IMG/VR virus record: IMGVR_UViG_3300047362_000045
Coordinates: 1-32,038 of that record
Length of the DNA: 32,038 bases
Reading direction: 5' to 3' (one strand)
From: a virus
Under the pieces are notes generated by a model, which was given only the letters and a program-made list of their open reading frames with translations, had not been told where the DNA came from and did no database searches. This document shows, in pieces, positions 13,145 to 20,625 of this stretch (positions within the stretch are counted from its first letter, which is position 1; each line of letters begins with the position of its first letter). The position numbers and the translations under genes were made by a program.

Positions 13145-14821
13145 ATGAAAACATTTAAAGACTTCAATATTGATGTCGGTAATAAAACGACTGGCAAAAT
13201 TAAAACACAATGCCCAAAGTGTAGCCATACAAGAAAAAACAAACGTGATAAATGTTTGTCAGTAGACTTAGACAAAGGTTTATGGAATTGTCACAACTGC
13301 GGTTGGGGTGGTACTACAAAATTTGAAAAAAAGCAAGAATATATTGTTCCTCAAAAAATCAAACTAAATATTTCTGAGCCAGTTATTGAATGGTTTAAAG
13401 GTAGAGGCATCACAGAGCAAACTTTAAAACATTGGAAGGTTGGGCAATCAATGGAATATTTTCCGCAAGTAAACGCAAAGCGTAGGGCCGTAAACTTTAA
13501 CTACTACCGAGAGAATGAACTTGTAAACGTAAAATATAGAGATTCGCAAAAGAATTTTAAAATGGTTTCAGGCGCCGAACTTATATTTTATGGCCTTGAC
13601 AATATTAAAGAAATGGACAAAATTTATATTGTTGAGGGAGAAATGGATGCTTTAACTTTACACGAGGCGGGTATTTATTCCGTTTGTTCTGTTCCAAATG
13701 GAGCATCTAAAGGAAGCCAAAGACTAGAATATTTGGACAACTGTTGGCAATACTTTAAAGATAAAAAAGAAATAATACTTTGCACAGATAACGACAATCC
13801 GGGAATTGAACTCAGAAAAGAACTTGCAAGAAGGTTTGGAGCATATCGTTGTAAATACGTTGATTTTGGCGATTATAACGATGCTAACGAGATTTTAATA
13901 TCTAAGGGAGCAGAAACATTAAGGAATGTTATAAAAGGCGCTAAAAACTTTCCTTTAGAGGGCGTTTTAAATGTTGATGATATTTGGCAATCGGTTTTAA
14001 ATTATAATGAGGCGGGAGTTAAAAACTATTCAATAGGTTTGCCAAACTCTGATACATATTTTAAAATGTCTTTAGGAGAGTGGTCAGTTGTTACCGGAAT
14101 ACCAAATTCAGGAAAGTCTGATGTTATGGATCAAATATTTTGCAACCTAGCAACTACCTACGATATGAGATGCGCAATTTTTGCTCCTGAATCATTCCCA
14201 TACGAAGGACATATAAAAAGAATAGCAAACAAATTAAACGAAACAAATTGCGATAGTAACCAATTAAACAACACAAAAGATTTTATTGAAGACCATTTTT
14301 ATTGGGTTAAAATAGATTTAGAAAATTTAACTTTAAAAGCAATATTAAACCATTTTAAAGAATTGGTATTTCAAAAAGGAATTAATGTTTGCGTGATTGA
14401 CCCTTGGAATATGCTCGACCATTCGGCACAAAGAGACCATTCCTATATCGGAAAAGTATTATCAGAAATTACACAATTTTGTCAGCAAACAAATACACAT
14501 TTGTTTTTAGTTGCGCACCCTAGAAAAATAGAAAGCGAAAACGGAAACTATAAAAAGCCAACTTTGTATGATATAAGTGGCTCAGCTGACTTTTTTAATA
14601 AGGCCTACAACGGATTAATAGTTTATAGGTGCATAGGACAACGTACAAAATTTGATTCTGATATTGTGAAAATGTATGTTGAAAAAGTAAAACGAAAAGA
14701 AAACGGACAACTAGGAGACTTTGATATTGCGCCTGATTTTAAAAACGGCGGTGTTTATAGGGATGTAGATTTAAATACAAAAAGGTTTGAAGTTGTAACT
14801 GATGACGATGTACCATTTTAA
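13145..14821 (+). CDS. Primase-helicase (T7 gp4/Twinkle-like), 558 aa
   Basis: A single chain primes and unwinds DNA at the fork. In order: a zinc-binding domain with C23-P-K-C26 and C49-H-N-C52; a TOPRIM primase core with VEGEMDAL (E at about 163) and CTDNDNPG (about 213); then a DnaB/RecA-like helicase with Walker A GIPNSGKSD (about 318-326), Walker B CVIDPWNM (about 415-422) and the VAHPRK segment (about 453). All the expected catalytic parts are present. The C-terminus ends DDDVPF, an acidic tail plus terminal Phe, similar in kind to the T7 gp4 tail that contacts DNA polymerase. No phage polymerase gene is present, so it probably works with the host enzyme. Confidence 0.93.
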   Translation: MKTFKDFNIDVGNKTTGKIKTQCPKCSHTRKNKRDKCLSVDLDKGLWNCHNCGWGGTTKFEKKQEYIVPQKIKLNISEPVIEWFKGRGITEQTLKHWKVGQSMEYFPQVNAKRRAVNFNYYRENELVNVKYRDSQKNFKMVSGAELIFYGLDNIKEMDKIYIVEGEMDALTLHEAGIYSVCSVPNGASKGSQRLEYLDNCWQYFKDKKEIILCTDNDNPGIELRKELARRFGAYRCKYVDFGDYNDANEILISKGAETLRNVIKGAKNFPLEGVLNVDDIWQSVLNYNEAGVKNYSIGLPNSDTYFKMSLGEWSVVTGIPNSGKSDVMDQIFCNLATTYDMRCAIFAPESFPYEGHIKRIANKLNETNCDSNQLNNTKDFIEDHFYWVKIDLENLTLKAILNHFKELVFQKGINVCVIDPWNMLDHSAQRDHSYIGKVLSEITQFCQQTNTHLFLVAHPRKIESENGNYKKPTLYDISGSADFFNKAYNGLIVYRCIGQRTKFDSDIVKMYVEKVKRKENGQLGDFDIAPDFKNGGVYRDVDLNTKRFEVVTDDDVPF

Positions 14822-14822
14822 T

Positions 14823-15059
14823 ATGCCTAAAACAAAAAAAATAAACATACCGCAAACAGACCAACATAGAAAGGCAATGCAATGGTGCATAAATAACAAT
14901 ATTACTGTTGGCGTTTTACCTACAAAAAAAGGTTTGAAAGTTGAAATTAACGAAAATGGCGACAAAAAAGTATCGCCAAAAATATACACACAAGAGGAAG
15001 CACAAAAAAAAGTTATAGAATTATATTTGTATATTTACAAAAAATACTGGCAAGTATGA
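14823..15059 (+). CDS. Hypothetical protein, 78 aa
   Basis: I chose ATG 14823 (MPKTKKINIPQTDQHRKAMQ), directly after the primase-helicase stop at 14821, rather than the internal ATG at 14802, which would overlap it by 20 bases. The peptide contains a small alpha/beta-like segment (CINNNITVGVLPTKKGLKVE) and a C-terminal helix with many Tyr and Lys residues. It shares the replication operon and overlaps the next gene start by four bases (ATGA). Function unknown. Confidence 0.7.
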   Translation: MPKTKKINIPQTDQHRKAMQWCINNNITVGVLPTKKGLKVEINENGDKKVSPKIYTQEEAQKKVIELYLYIYKKYWQV

Positions 15060-15241
15060 ACATAAACTTCAACACAACTATTTTTGCTTTATTCGGCATT
15101 TGCTTTGGCGCTAATTATTGGAACTCCAATATGGATGACGATTTTGGCGAAACAGATTTAACCGGAGAAACAGAACATTGTCTGCAATTCTTTATTGCGG
15201 TGGTTGGAATTTCTTTTGTTTGGTTTACACAAGATCAGTAG
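15056..15241 (+). CDS. Small two-span membrane protein, 61 aa
   Basis: The start overlaps the preceding stop (ATGA). Two hydrophobic segments lie at about residues 8-22 (TIFALFGICFGANYW) and 44-57 (LQFFIAVVGISFVWF), separated by an acidic stretch (NMDDDFGETDLTGETEH) that would form a loop. Two-span membrane proteins with an acidic loop are common small phage genes, but no family can be named. Function unknown. Confidence 0.65.
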   Translation: MNINFNTTIFALFGICFGANYWNSNMDDDFGETDLTGETEHCLQFFIAVVGISFVWFTQDQ

Positions 15242-15256
15242 CAAATAAAATAACAG

Positions 15257-15826
15257 ATGAAACAAAAAGTGAATATTGCGTCGGTTAAAGAAAATCCGGA
15301 CAATCCTAGATTTATAAAAGATTCCAAATTTAAAAAATTAGTAAAGTCAATTAAGGCGTTTCCTGAGATGTTAGAGAAACGGCCAATAGTAGTTGATGAA
15401 AATATGATTGTTCTTGGCGGAAATATGCGTTTAAAGGCGTGTAAGTCGGCCGGGTTGTTTGAGGTTTGGATTGATATTGCCGAGGGGTGGACAGAAGAAC
15501 AAAAAAGAGAATTTATTGTTAAAGACAATGTAGGTTTTGGGGAGTGGGATTGGGATATACTAGCAAATGAGTGGAATACTGAACAATTAGCAGACTGGGG
15601 CCTTGACGTTTGGCAGCCAGAGGAAGATGTTGATTACTCCATTTTAGATGATGAAGATTTTTCATCTGATTTAGAGGATATGAAAAACGGCGTTAAAAAA
15701 GCAATACAGATACCTTTTGAATTAGAGCATTATGAGGAAGCGTTTGAGTTAGTCAAATACTGGAGAGAGCAAGGTGCTTACGTTGGTATGATGTTGATAG
15801 AAAAACTAAAACAAGAAAAAAAATAA
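15257..15826 (+). CDS. ParB/sulfiredoxin-like domain protein, 189 aa
   Basis: The N-terminal domain has the ParB-like pattern: KENPDNPRFI (about 11-20), KRPIVVDE (41-48) and the nucleotide/DNA-contact motif LGGNMRLKA (about 53-61). In ParB this domain binds nucleotide and DNA; relatives occur in nucleases and next to or fused with methyltransferases. A Trp-rich, acidic middle (GFGEWDWDILANEWNTEQLADWG) and a C-terminal helical part (ELEHYEEAFELVKYWREQG) follow. It is placed two bases before the dioxygenase gene, so the two are likely co-expressed. A role directing modification or packaging is inferred. Confidence 0.85.
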   Translation: MKQKVNIASVKENPDNPRFIKDSKFKKLVKSIKAFPEMLEKRPIVVDENMIVLGGNMRLKACKSAGLFEVWIDIAEGWTEEQKREFIVKDNVGFGEWDWDILANEWNTEQLADWGLDVWQPEEDVDYSILDDEDFSSDLEDMKNGVKKAIQIPFELEHYEEAFELVKYWREQGAYVGMMLIEKLKQEKK

Positions 15827-15827
15827 A

Positions 15828-16610
15828 ATGAAAAAACTACAATTATCAAAAATAGAGCATAATACAAAAATAGGAGATATTTGCGGACATATAAATCCAA
15901 ATATTACAGAGGATGTTGTTTTTTATGATGGAGACGAGGCGATTGGTTTTTACATCAAAGATATATCAAAACATTCTGAAAAAGCGTCAAAATTAGCAGC
16001 TTTAGCTAATCAAGAGTTAAGAAGTAAGAATGTTCCTAAAAGTGTAATGAAAAGATCTAGCGGTTTTGCTGATTCCGACAAAGAAGTGTTACAGTATAGC
16101 ACAATTATAGGAAGTGTTCCTCCAAAACCACATATGCGTAGGCCCTACCCCACTATTAGTAGTGTTCACAATGTTAAAACTGCGCAAACTTTCATTAAAG
16201 CTATGCTTATGTTATGTAACGAAAGTGAAAAATTGATACAAAAAATTATTCCAAATGTTTACAAAAATCAAAAAGAATTAATTGAGCAAAATGTTCCTAA
16301 ACAATGGAGGTTTGGAAAATTGTTTACTAGTAGCATATCAAACTACAATATCCCGGCACCATTCCATAGAGATAATGGAAATATAAAAGGATGTGTGAAT
16401 GTAATAATAGCAAAAAAAAATAATGCAACCGGAGGCAATACAACTGTTCCGGATTACGATGCTACTATGGACAGTTGCGATAATTCTATGTTAGTTTATC
16501 CGGCTTGGCGAAATGTCCACGGAGTTACGCCAATAGTTCCAACTGCTAAAGACGGCTACAGAAATAGTTTAGTTTTTTACCCATTAAAAGCATTTAAAGG
16601 CTTAGATTAA
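15828..16610 (+). CDS. 2OG-Fe(II) dioxygenase, TET/JBP-like, 260 aa
   Basis: This is a non-haem iron oxygenase by its motif set: H180-R-D182 (PAPFHRDNGN), H231 in AWRNVHGVTP and R245 in GYRNSLVFYPL, the double-stranded beta-helix Fe and 2-oxoglutarate sites. The distances (about 49 residues from D182 to H231 and 14 to R245) fit this fold. The layout and its place beside a ParB gene recall the phage TET/JBP-like group, which oxidise methylated or normal pyrimidines in DNA (known for the group in general). Here the substrate is unknown; the phage encodes no recognisable C5-methyltransferase. A DPPY-type MTase gene lies 2.7 kb upstream. Confidence 0.8.
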   Translation: MKKLQLSKIEHNTKIGDICGHINPNITEDVVFYDGDEAIGFYIKDISKHSEKASKLAALANQELRSKNVPKSVMKRSSGFADSDKEVLQYSTIIGSVPPKPHMRRPYPTISSVHNVKTAQTFIKAMLMLCNESEKLIQKIIPNVYKNQKELIEQNVPKQWRFGKLFTSSISNYNIPAPFHRDNGNIKGCVNVIIAKKNNATGGNTTVPDYDATMDSCDNSMLVYPAWRNVHGVTPIVPTAKDGYRNSLVFYPLKAFKGLD

Positions 16611-16630
16611 AAAAAAACTTTCAATTTTAT

Positions 16631-16661
16631 TTGGCTAATTAAAAAAATATTTTTAATTTTG
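16631..16661 (+). promoter_or_regulatory. Promoter, TTG-N20-TAATTTTG
   Basis: TTG (16631-16633) and TAATTTTG (16654-16661) are separated by 20 bases, close to the Bacteroidetes -33/-7 consensus TTG-N19-TAnnTTTG. It precedes the gene at 16692 by 30 bases. Confidence 0.55.
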
Positions 16662-16691
16662 GGTATTATTAATAACAAAAAAGAAAATATT

Positions 16692-16982
16692 ATGTTACAA
16701 AACAAAAATTTTACTAGAAATCAATTAATTAGTTTAGCGGCCTTAATTAACTTCTCTAATGAACACAACTTAGATTTAGATGATGTTATGGAAATTAGCT
16801 ATAATTCTAACTCTGGATATGTTTATATTGCTTTTGAGGATGGTATTACTATTGCAATATTTGAAGGTAGATCTAATTTTGACCAAATTAATTTTTATAG
16901 CTATGATAATCAGTTGGAGGAGGAGGTAGAATATGATACAATTCAAGATTGTATCGAAGATGTTAGATTATGTGAATTATAA
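16692..16982 (+). CDS. Acidic hypothetical protein, 96 aa
   Basis: I chose ATG 16692 (MLQNKNFTRNQLISLAALIN); an upstream TTG in the same frame (16659) lies in the promoter box. The product has an N-terminal helix, an Asp/Glu-rich segment (NLDLDDVMEISYNSNSGYVY), a small beta section and a strongly acidic end (EEEVEYDTIQDCIEDVRLCE). It has its own promoter and follows the dioxygenase gene. Strong acidity suggests a DNA-mimic or scaffolding-like protein, but nothing proves this. Function unknown. Confidence 0.65.
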   Translation: MLQNKNFTRNQLISLAALINFSNEHNLDLDDVMEISYNSNSGYVYIAFEDGITIAIFEGRSNFDQINFYSYDNQLEEEVEYDTIQDCIEDVRLCEL

Positions 16983-16987
16983 AAAAT

Positions 16988-17018
16988 TTGCACAATCAAA
17001 ACAAAAGTTTTAATTTAG
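16988..17018 (+). promoter_or_regulatory. Promoter-like pair TTG-N20-TAATTTAG
   Basis: TTG (16988-16990) and TAATTTAG (17011-17018) have consensus-like 20-base spacing. No open frame follows before the terminator at 17073-17098, so transcription from it would make a short RNA. Confidence 0.45.
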
Positions 17019-17019
17019 C

Positions 17020-17098
17020 AGAGGATTTAAACGACCAAGTTTAAAATTCTTTTCATAAAATTTAAGTTTGTACCTCTCAGAAATGGGAGGTTTTTTTA
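17020..17098 (+). ncRNA. Possible short RNA between promoter and terminator (about 75 nt)
   Basis: If the box at 17011 is used, the transcript would start near 17024 and end at the T tract near 17097. It would hold two hairpins: TTTAAAC/GTTTAAA (17026-17032 and 17039-17045, loop GACCAA) and the terminator CCTCTC/GGGAGG. No ORF of reasonable length lies inside. A leader or attenuator for the terminase genes, or a chance pairing, is equally possible. Confidence 0.3.
17073..17098 (+). terminator. Terminator before the terminase genes
   Basis: CCTCTC (17073-17078) pairs with GGGAGG (17085-17090), with one wobble pair and a six-base loop, followed by seven T. It lies 28 bases before the terminase small subunit start. 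Confidence 0.8.
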
Positions 17099-17114
17099 TG
17101 TATTTATATTTTTT

Positions 17115-17122
17115 TAACTTTG
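17115..17122 (+). promoter_or_regulatory. Putative -7 box (TAACTTTG) just before the terminase start
   Basis: TAACTTTG ends only four bases before ATG 17127. If it is a real -7 element, the transcript would start at or inside the start codon, giving a leaderless or near-leaderless mRNA. Confidence 0.45.
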
Positions 17123-17126
17123 CGAT

Positions 17127-17501
17127 ATGGCAACAAAAACCGACATATTAAAAAGGAATCTTTTAGAAGCGTTAGAAAAATCGTTAGGAGTAGTTACAAC
17201 GGCGTGTAAAATAGTTGATTGCAATAGAAGTACATTCTATAAGTATTACAACAATGACCAAGACTTTAAATCGTCCGTTGATGAACTACAAAACCTAACT
17301 TTAGATTTTGCTGAATCACAATTGCATCAACAAATAAAAGATGGAAACACAACTGCAACAATATTCTATTTAAAAACCAAAGGCAAAAAGCGTGGTTATG
17401 TAGAACGTAAAGAGGTAGAGATGACCGCAGAGGTTAGTACAAGTAAACTATCAAACGAAGCAAAAAAGAAAATAGACGACATTCTAAACGATGAATATTA
17501 A
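17127..17501 (+). CDS. Terminase small subunit, 124 aa
   Basis: The small terminase recognises phage DNA and loads the large subunit for packaging. The N-terminal HTH-like region (LGVVTTACKIVDCNRSTFYK) is followed by YYNNDQDFKSSVDELQNLTL and GNTTATIFYLKTKGKKRGYV, a segment typical of small terminases of this group; the C-terminal tail is acidic and helical. It overlaps the large subunit gene by 11 bases, as is common. It is preceded by a terminator and by a promoter-like box. Confidence 0.88.
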   Translation: MATKTDILKRNLLEALEKSLGVVTTACKIVDCNRSTFYKYYNNDQDFKSSVDELQNLTLDFAESQLHQQIKDGNTTATIFYLKTKGKKRGYVERKEVEMTAEVSTSKLSNEAKKKIDDILNDEY

Positions 17502-18846
17502 CGAAATAATTAAACAAAAATGTGAAGATTCGCTTTTGTTTTTTACTCGTTATATTTTCAAAGAGAATACCGGAAATAAATTCGAGGCAGCAGAGTTTCA
17601 TAGAACATTAGCCAACACATTACACAAAGTACATAACGGCGAAATAAAGCGCCTTATAATTAATATACCTCCACGATACGGAAAAACTGAGTTAGCCGTT
17701 AAAATGTATATCGCCTGGACACTAGCAAAAAACCCAAAAGCAAAATTTATTCATTTATCTTATTCCGATTCGTTGGCGCTAGATAATAGTTCAATGACAA
17801 AAGAATATATTAATTCAGACGCCTACCAAAGAATTTGGAATCTCCAACTAAAAAAAGATTCACAATCACAAAAGAAATGGTACACAACCGAGGGCGGTGG
17901 GGTTTATGCAACATCCTCCGGGGGTGCAATTACCGGGTTTGGTGCCGGTACCGGTGGAGCAATTATAATTGATGATCCTTTAAAACCTGATGACGCATTA
18001 TCAGACGTTAGGCGGTCGTTTATAAACAATCGATACAATACAACTATTCGGTCAAGGGTTAATGATAGAAATGTTCCTATTATTGTTATTATGCAAAGGT
18101 TACACGAAGATGATTTGAGTGGCTATTTATTAGATGGCGGAAGTGGGGAGCAATGGCATCATTTAAAGTTGGCGGCATTAGATGACGATAATAATGCGTT
18201 ATGGCCTGAGAAACATTCTTTTGAGGAACTCGAAGCAATACGCCAAGCGGACAGATATACTTTTAGCGGTCAGTATTTACAAATCCCTTCGCCTCCAGAG
18301 GGTGGAGAGTGGCGCAAAGATTGGTTTAATGTTATACACAGAGCAGAGTTACCGAGCGATATATCTTTTGAAATGTATATTGATGGCGCTTATACTAAAG
18401 ACACAAGAAACGACCCTACCGGAATACAAATCAGCGGTAAAAGTGGCGACAATCTTTACATATTTAAAAGCATTGACAAGTACCTAGAAATGCCTGAACT
18501 AAAAAACTTTGTCACTTCTTTTGTGCAATCGTGTGGCGTTCCAATATCACAAATATTAGTCGAGCCTAAAGCATCCGGAAAATCGCTTGTGCAGCTATTA
18601 AGGCGTGAAACTAGATACAATGTATCAGAAATAAAAACAAACTTTGTTAGGTACTCTAAAATCGAACGAGCGAGAGCATCTTCGCCATTTATTGAAGGCG
18701 GTAGAGTTTTTCTAGTTAAAGATAATTGGAATGATGCGTTTTTACAACAAGTAAGCACGTTTCCAAACGCTAAACACGATGAGCATATTGACGTAACTTC
18801 CTACGCTATTGAAAGGAATTTAATTAACAACTTTTTTGTAGTTTAA
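17491..18846 (+). CDS. Terminase large subunit, 451 aa
   Basis: This is the DNA-packaging motor. The ATPase part has Walker A at residues about 60-67 (PPRYGKTE, in RLIINIPPRYGKTEL) and Walker B at about 156-163 (GAIIIDDP), with a coupling-type region after it. The C-terminal nuclease part begins with the strand EMYIDGAYTKDTRNDPTGIQ (Asp in IDGAY) and has later acidic positions in QILVEPKAS and DEHIDVTSYAIE. The length of 451 aa is normal for a compact large terminase. No intron, intein or frameshift is seen. The portal gene follows 51 bases later. Confidence 0.94.
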   Translation: MNINEIIKQKCEDSLLFFTRYIFKENTGNKFEAAEFHRTLANTLHKVHNGEIKRLIINIPPRYGKTELAVKMYIAWTLAKNPKAKFIHLSYSDSLALDNSSMTKEYINSDAYQRIWNLQLKKDSQSQKKWYTTEGGGVYATSSGGAITGFGAGTGGAIIIDDPLKPDDALSDVRRSFINNRYNTTIRSRVNDRNVPIIVIMQRLHEDDLSGYLLDGGSGEQWHHLKLAALDDDNNALWPEKHSFEELEAIRQADRYTFSGQYLQIPSPPEGGEWRKDWFNVIHRAELPSDISFEMYIDGAYTKDTRNDPTGIQISGKSGDNLYIFKSIDKYLEMPELKNFVTSFVQSCGVPISQILVEPKASGKSLVQLLRRETRYNVSEIKTNFVRYSKIERARASSPFIEGGRVFLVKDNWNDAFLQQVSTFPNAKHDEHIDVTSYAIERNLINNFFVV

Positions 18847-18864
18847 AAACAATTTTAAATTTTG

Positions 18865-18872
18865 TATTTTTA
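18865..18872 (+). promoter_or_regulatory. Putative -7 box (TATTTTTA) before the portal gene
   Basis: TATTTTTACG lies 25 bases before ATG 18898, in the short gap after the large terminase. It belongs to the TAnnTTTAC set found before structural genes. Confidence 0.4.
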
Positions 18873-18897
18873 CGAAAATTTTATATTACTTTAAAAT

Positions 18898-20625
18898 ATG
18901 GCATCTTTCTTTGACCGATTCAATTTTTCAAAAAAAAATCAAAACACAAACGAGCAATATAACAGAGCCATTTATAACTGGCTAGGTAATTCTGTTCTTT
19001 GGAATACTGAGAACGATGATTCTTATATTACGCAAGGGTATCAGAAAAATGCAACAATATATTCTTTGATAAATTTAATCACAAAGGCGGCAACAACAAT
19101 TCCGTTTCAAGTTTATGAAAAGACAAATGAAAACGATTATAAAAGATATAAGGCTTTAACTTCCGGAATGATGGATGCAGCGTCTATTCAAAAGGCGTCT
19201 CTATTGCAAAAAAACGCATTGATTGAGTTACAAGATACTGAATTACATAAAATATTAGAGCGACCAAATCCGGCACAATCTTACAACGCTTGGCTAACTG
19301 AATTGATTGCTTTTGGTAAATTAACCGGTAATAGATACATTTACGGAATTGGCCCTGATACGGGAGCAAATGTTGGCAAATTTACTGAGTTGTATGTTAT
19401 GCCGTCGCAAGTGATGGAAATTATATCTAATGGTATAATGGAGCCGGTATCTAAATATAAATTAGAATACAACGGAACAAAATACATTGACGCATCTGAA
19501 ATATGCCACATTAAAGACTTCAATCCTTACTATGATGGTACTGGATCGCATATGTACGGACAATCGCCATTAAGAGCGGGTTTGCGTTCATTAACAACAA
19601 ACAATGAGGCGGTACAAACCGGAGTAAAATACTTACAAAACCAAACTGCAAGAGGTTTACTAACTTCTGAGATGGGCGATATTAACGAGGTACAAGCGCA
19701 ACAGTTAAAAGATAAATTCAGACGTCAGCACCAAGGCTCGGACAATGCCGGAGATATTATTATAACTCCAAACAAAATGTCTTGGGTTAATTTTGGATTA
19801 AATGCGTCTGATGTTTCTTTGATAGCGCAATACAACGCCTCAATAAAAGATTTATGTAATATCTACAATGTACCGGTGCAATTACTAAACAATACTGAAT
19901 CATCCTCTTATAACAATATGAAAGAGGCTAAAAAGGCATTGTATCAAAACGCAGTTATCCCGGAACTAATAAAAATTAAAGACGAACTAAATAGATGGTT
20001 AGCGCCTAAATATGGCGACAAACTTTGTATTGAGTTTGATTTTTCTGTAATTCCCGAGATGCAAGAGGAAACTGAAAAGGTAGTTGATCAATTATCTAAA
20101 GCGTGGTGGATTACGCCAAACGAAAAGCGTTATGCAATGAACTATGGTAAGGATGAAGAAAATACAACGTTAGACGATTATTTTATTCCGGCTAATTTAA
20201 TTCCAACAAATCCAAGCGATATTGATTTGCCTATTGAGCCAATAGATTTAGACGTAAACAAGTTTTTAAGTCAAAAAAAAAACGAAATAATTAAGGCTGA
20301 AACCTATAATAATTATCCTCAATCTGCAACCAACAACGCAAAAAGGATGATTGAATGGCGTGAAAAATATGGGCGTGATGTTGTTACTGCGGGAACAGAA
20401 GTCGGTTGGCGTAGAGCATCGCAACTCGCAAACAGAGATAATATTTCTTTAGATGTTGTTAAAAGAATGGCACAATTTAATCGCCACAGAGAAAACGCAA
20501 AGATAGATCCTAAATATAAGGGAGAGCCTTGGAAGGACAACGGCTACGTTGCTTGGAACTTATGGGGTGGAACTGCCGGGGTTGATTGGGCAATAAGAGA
20601 AGTAAACAAATTAAAAGACGACTAA
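18898..20625 (+). CDS. Portal protein with an extra C-terminal domain, 575 aa
   Basis: The portal is the dodecameric vertex through which DNA enters the capsid. Residues about 1-440 have HK97-type portal features (NATIYSLINLITKAATTIPF, LERPNPAQSYNAWLTELIAF, GNRYIYGIGPD and NNTESSSYNNMKEAKKALYQ). After a Pro/Asp-rich linker, residues about 465-575 form a second domain (NAKRMIEWREKYG, GWRRASQLANRDNISLDVVK, RMAQFNRHRENA, and NLWGGTAGVDWAIREVN). That block occurs in other phages attached to protease or portal proteins, role unknown. The stop TAA is followed directly by the TTG start of the minor head gene in the same frame. Confidence 0.9.
   Translation: MASFFDRFNFSKKNQNTNEQYNRAIYNWLGNSVLWNTENDDSYITQGYQKNATIYSLINLITKAATTIPFQVYEKTNENDYKRYKALTSGMMDAASIQKASLLQKNALIELQDTELHKILERPNPAQSYNAWLTELIAFGKLTGNRYIYGIGPDTGANVGKFTELYVMPSQVMEIISNGIMEPVSKYKLEYNGTKYIDASEICHIKDFNPYYDGTGSHMYGQSPLRAGLRSLTTNNEAVQTGVKYLQNQTARGLLTSEMGDINEVQAQQLKDKFRRQHQGSDNAGDIIITPNKMSWVNFGLNASDVSLIAQYNASIKDLCNIYNVPVQLLNNTESSSYNNMKEAKKALYQNAVIPELIKIKDELNRWLAPKYGDKLCIEFDFSVIPEMQEETEKVVDQLSKAWWITPNEKRYAMNYGKDEENTTLDDYFIPANLIPTNPSDIDLPIEPIDLDVNKFLSQKKNEIIKAETYNNYPQSATNNAKRMIEWREKYGRDVVTAGTEVGWRRASQLANRDNISLDVVKRMAQFNRHRENAKIDPKYKGEPWKDNGYVAWNLWGGTAGVDWAIREVNKLKDD

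Noticed and set aside
14802-14822. ATG at 14802 as start for the 78-aa gene
   Set aside because: It overlaps the end of the primase-helicase by 20 bases, while ATG 14823 follows directly after its stop.
12449-16610. C5-cytosine methyltransferase that would feed the dioxygenase
   Set aside because: The only MTase found has the DPPY motif of N-methylation; no PCQ/ENV motif pair is visible in the window.
18182-18758. Overlapping frames inside the terminase large subunit gene (18182-18487 and antisense 18456-18758)
   Set aside because: The terminase frame itself is continuous with Walker A, Walker B and nuclease motifs; the overlapping frames have no recognisable features.
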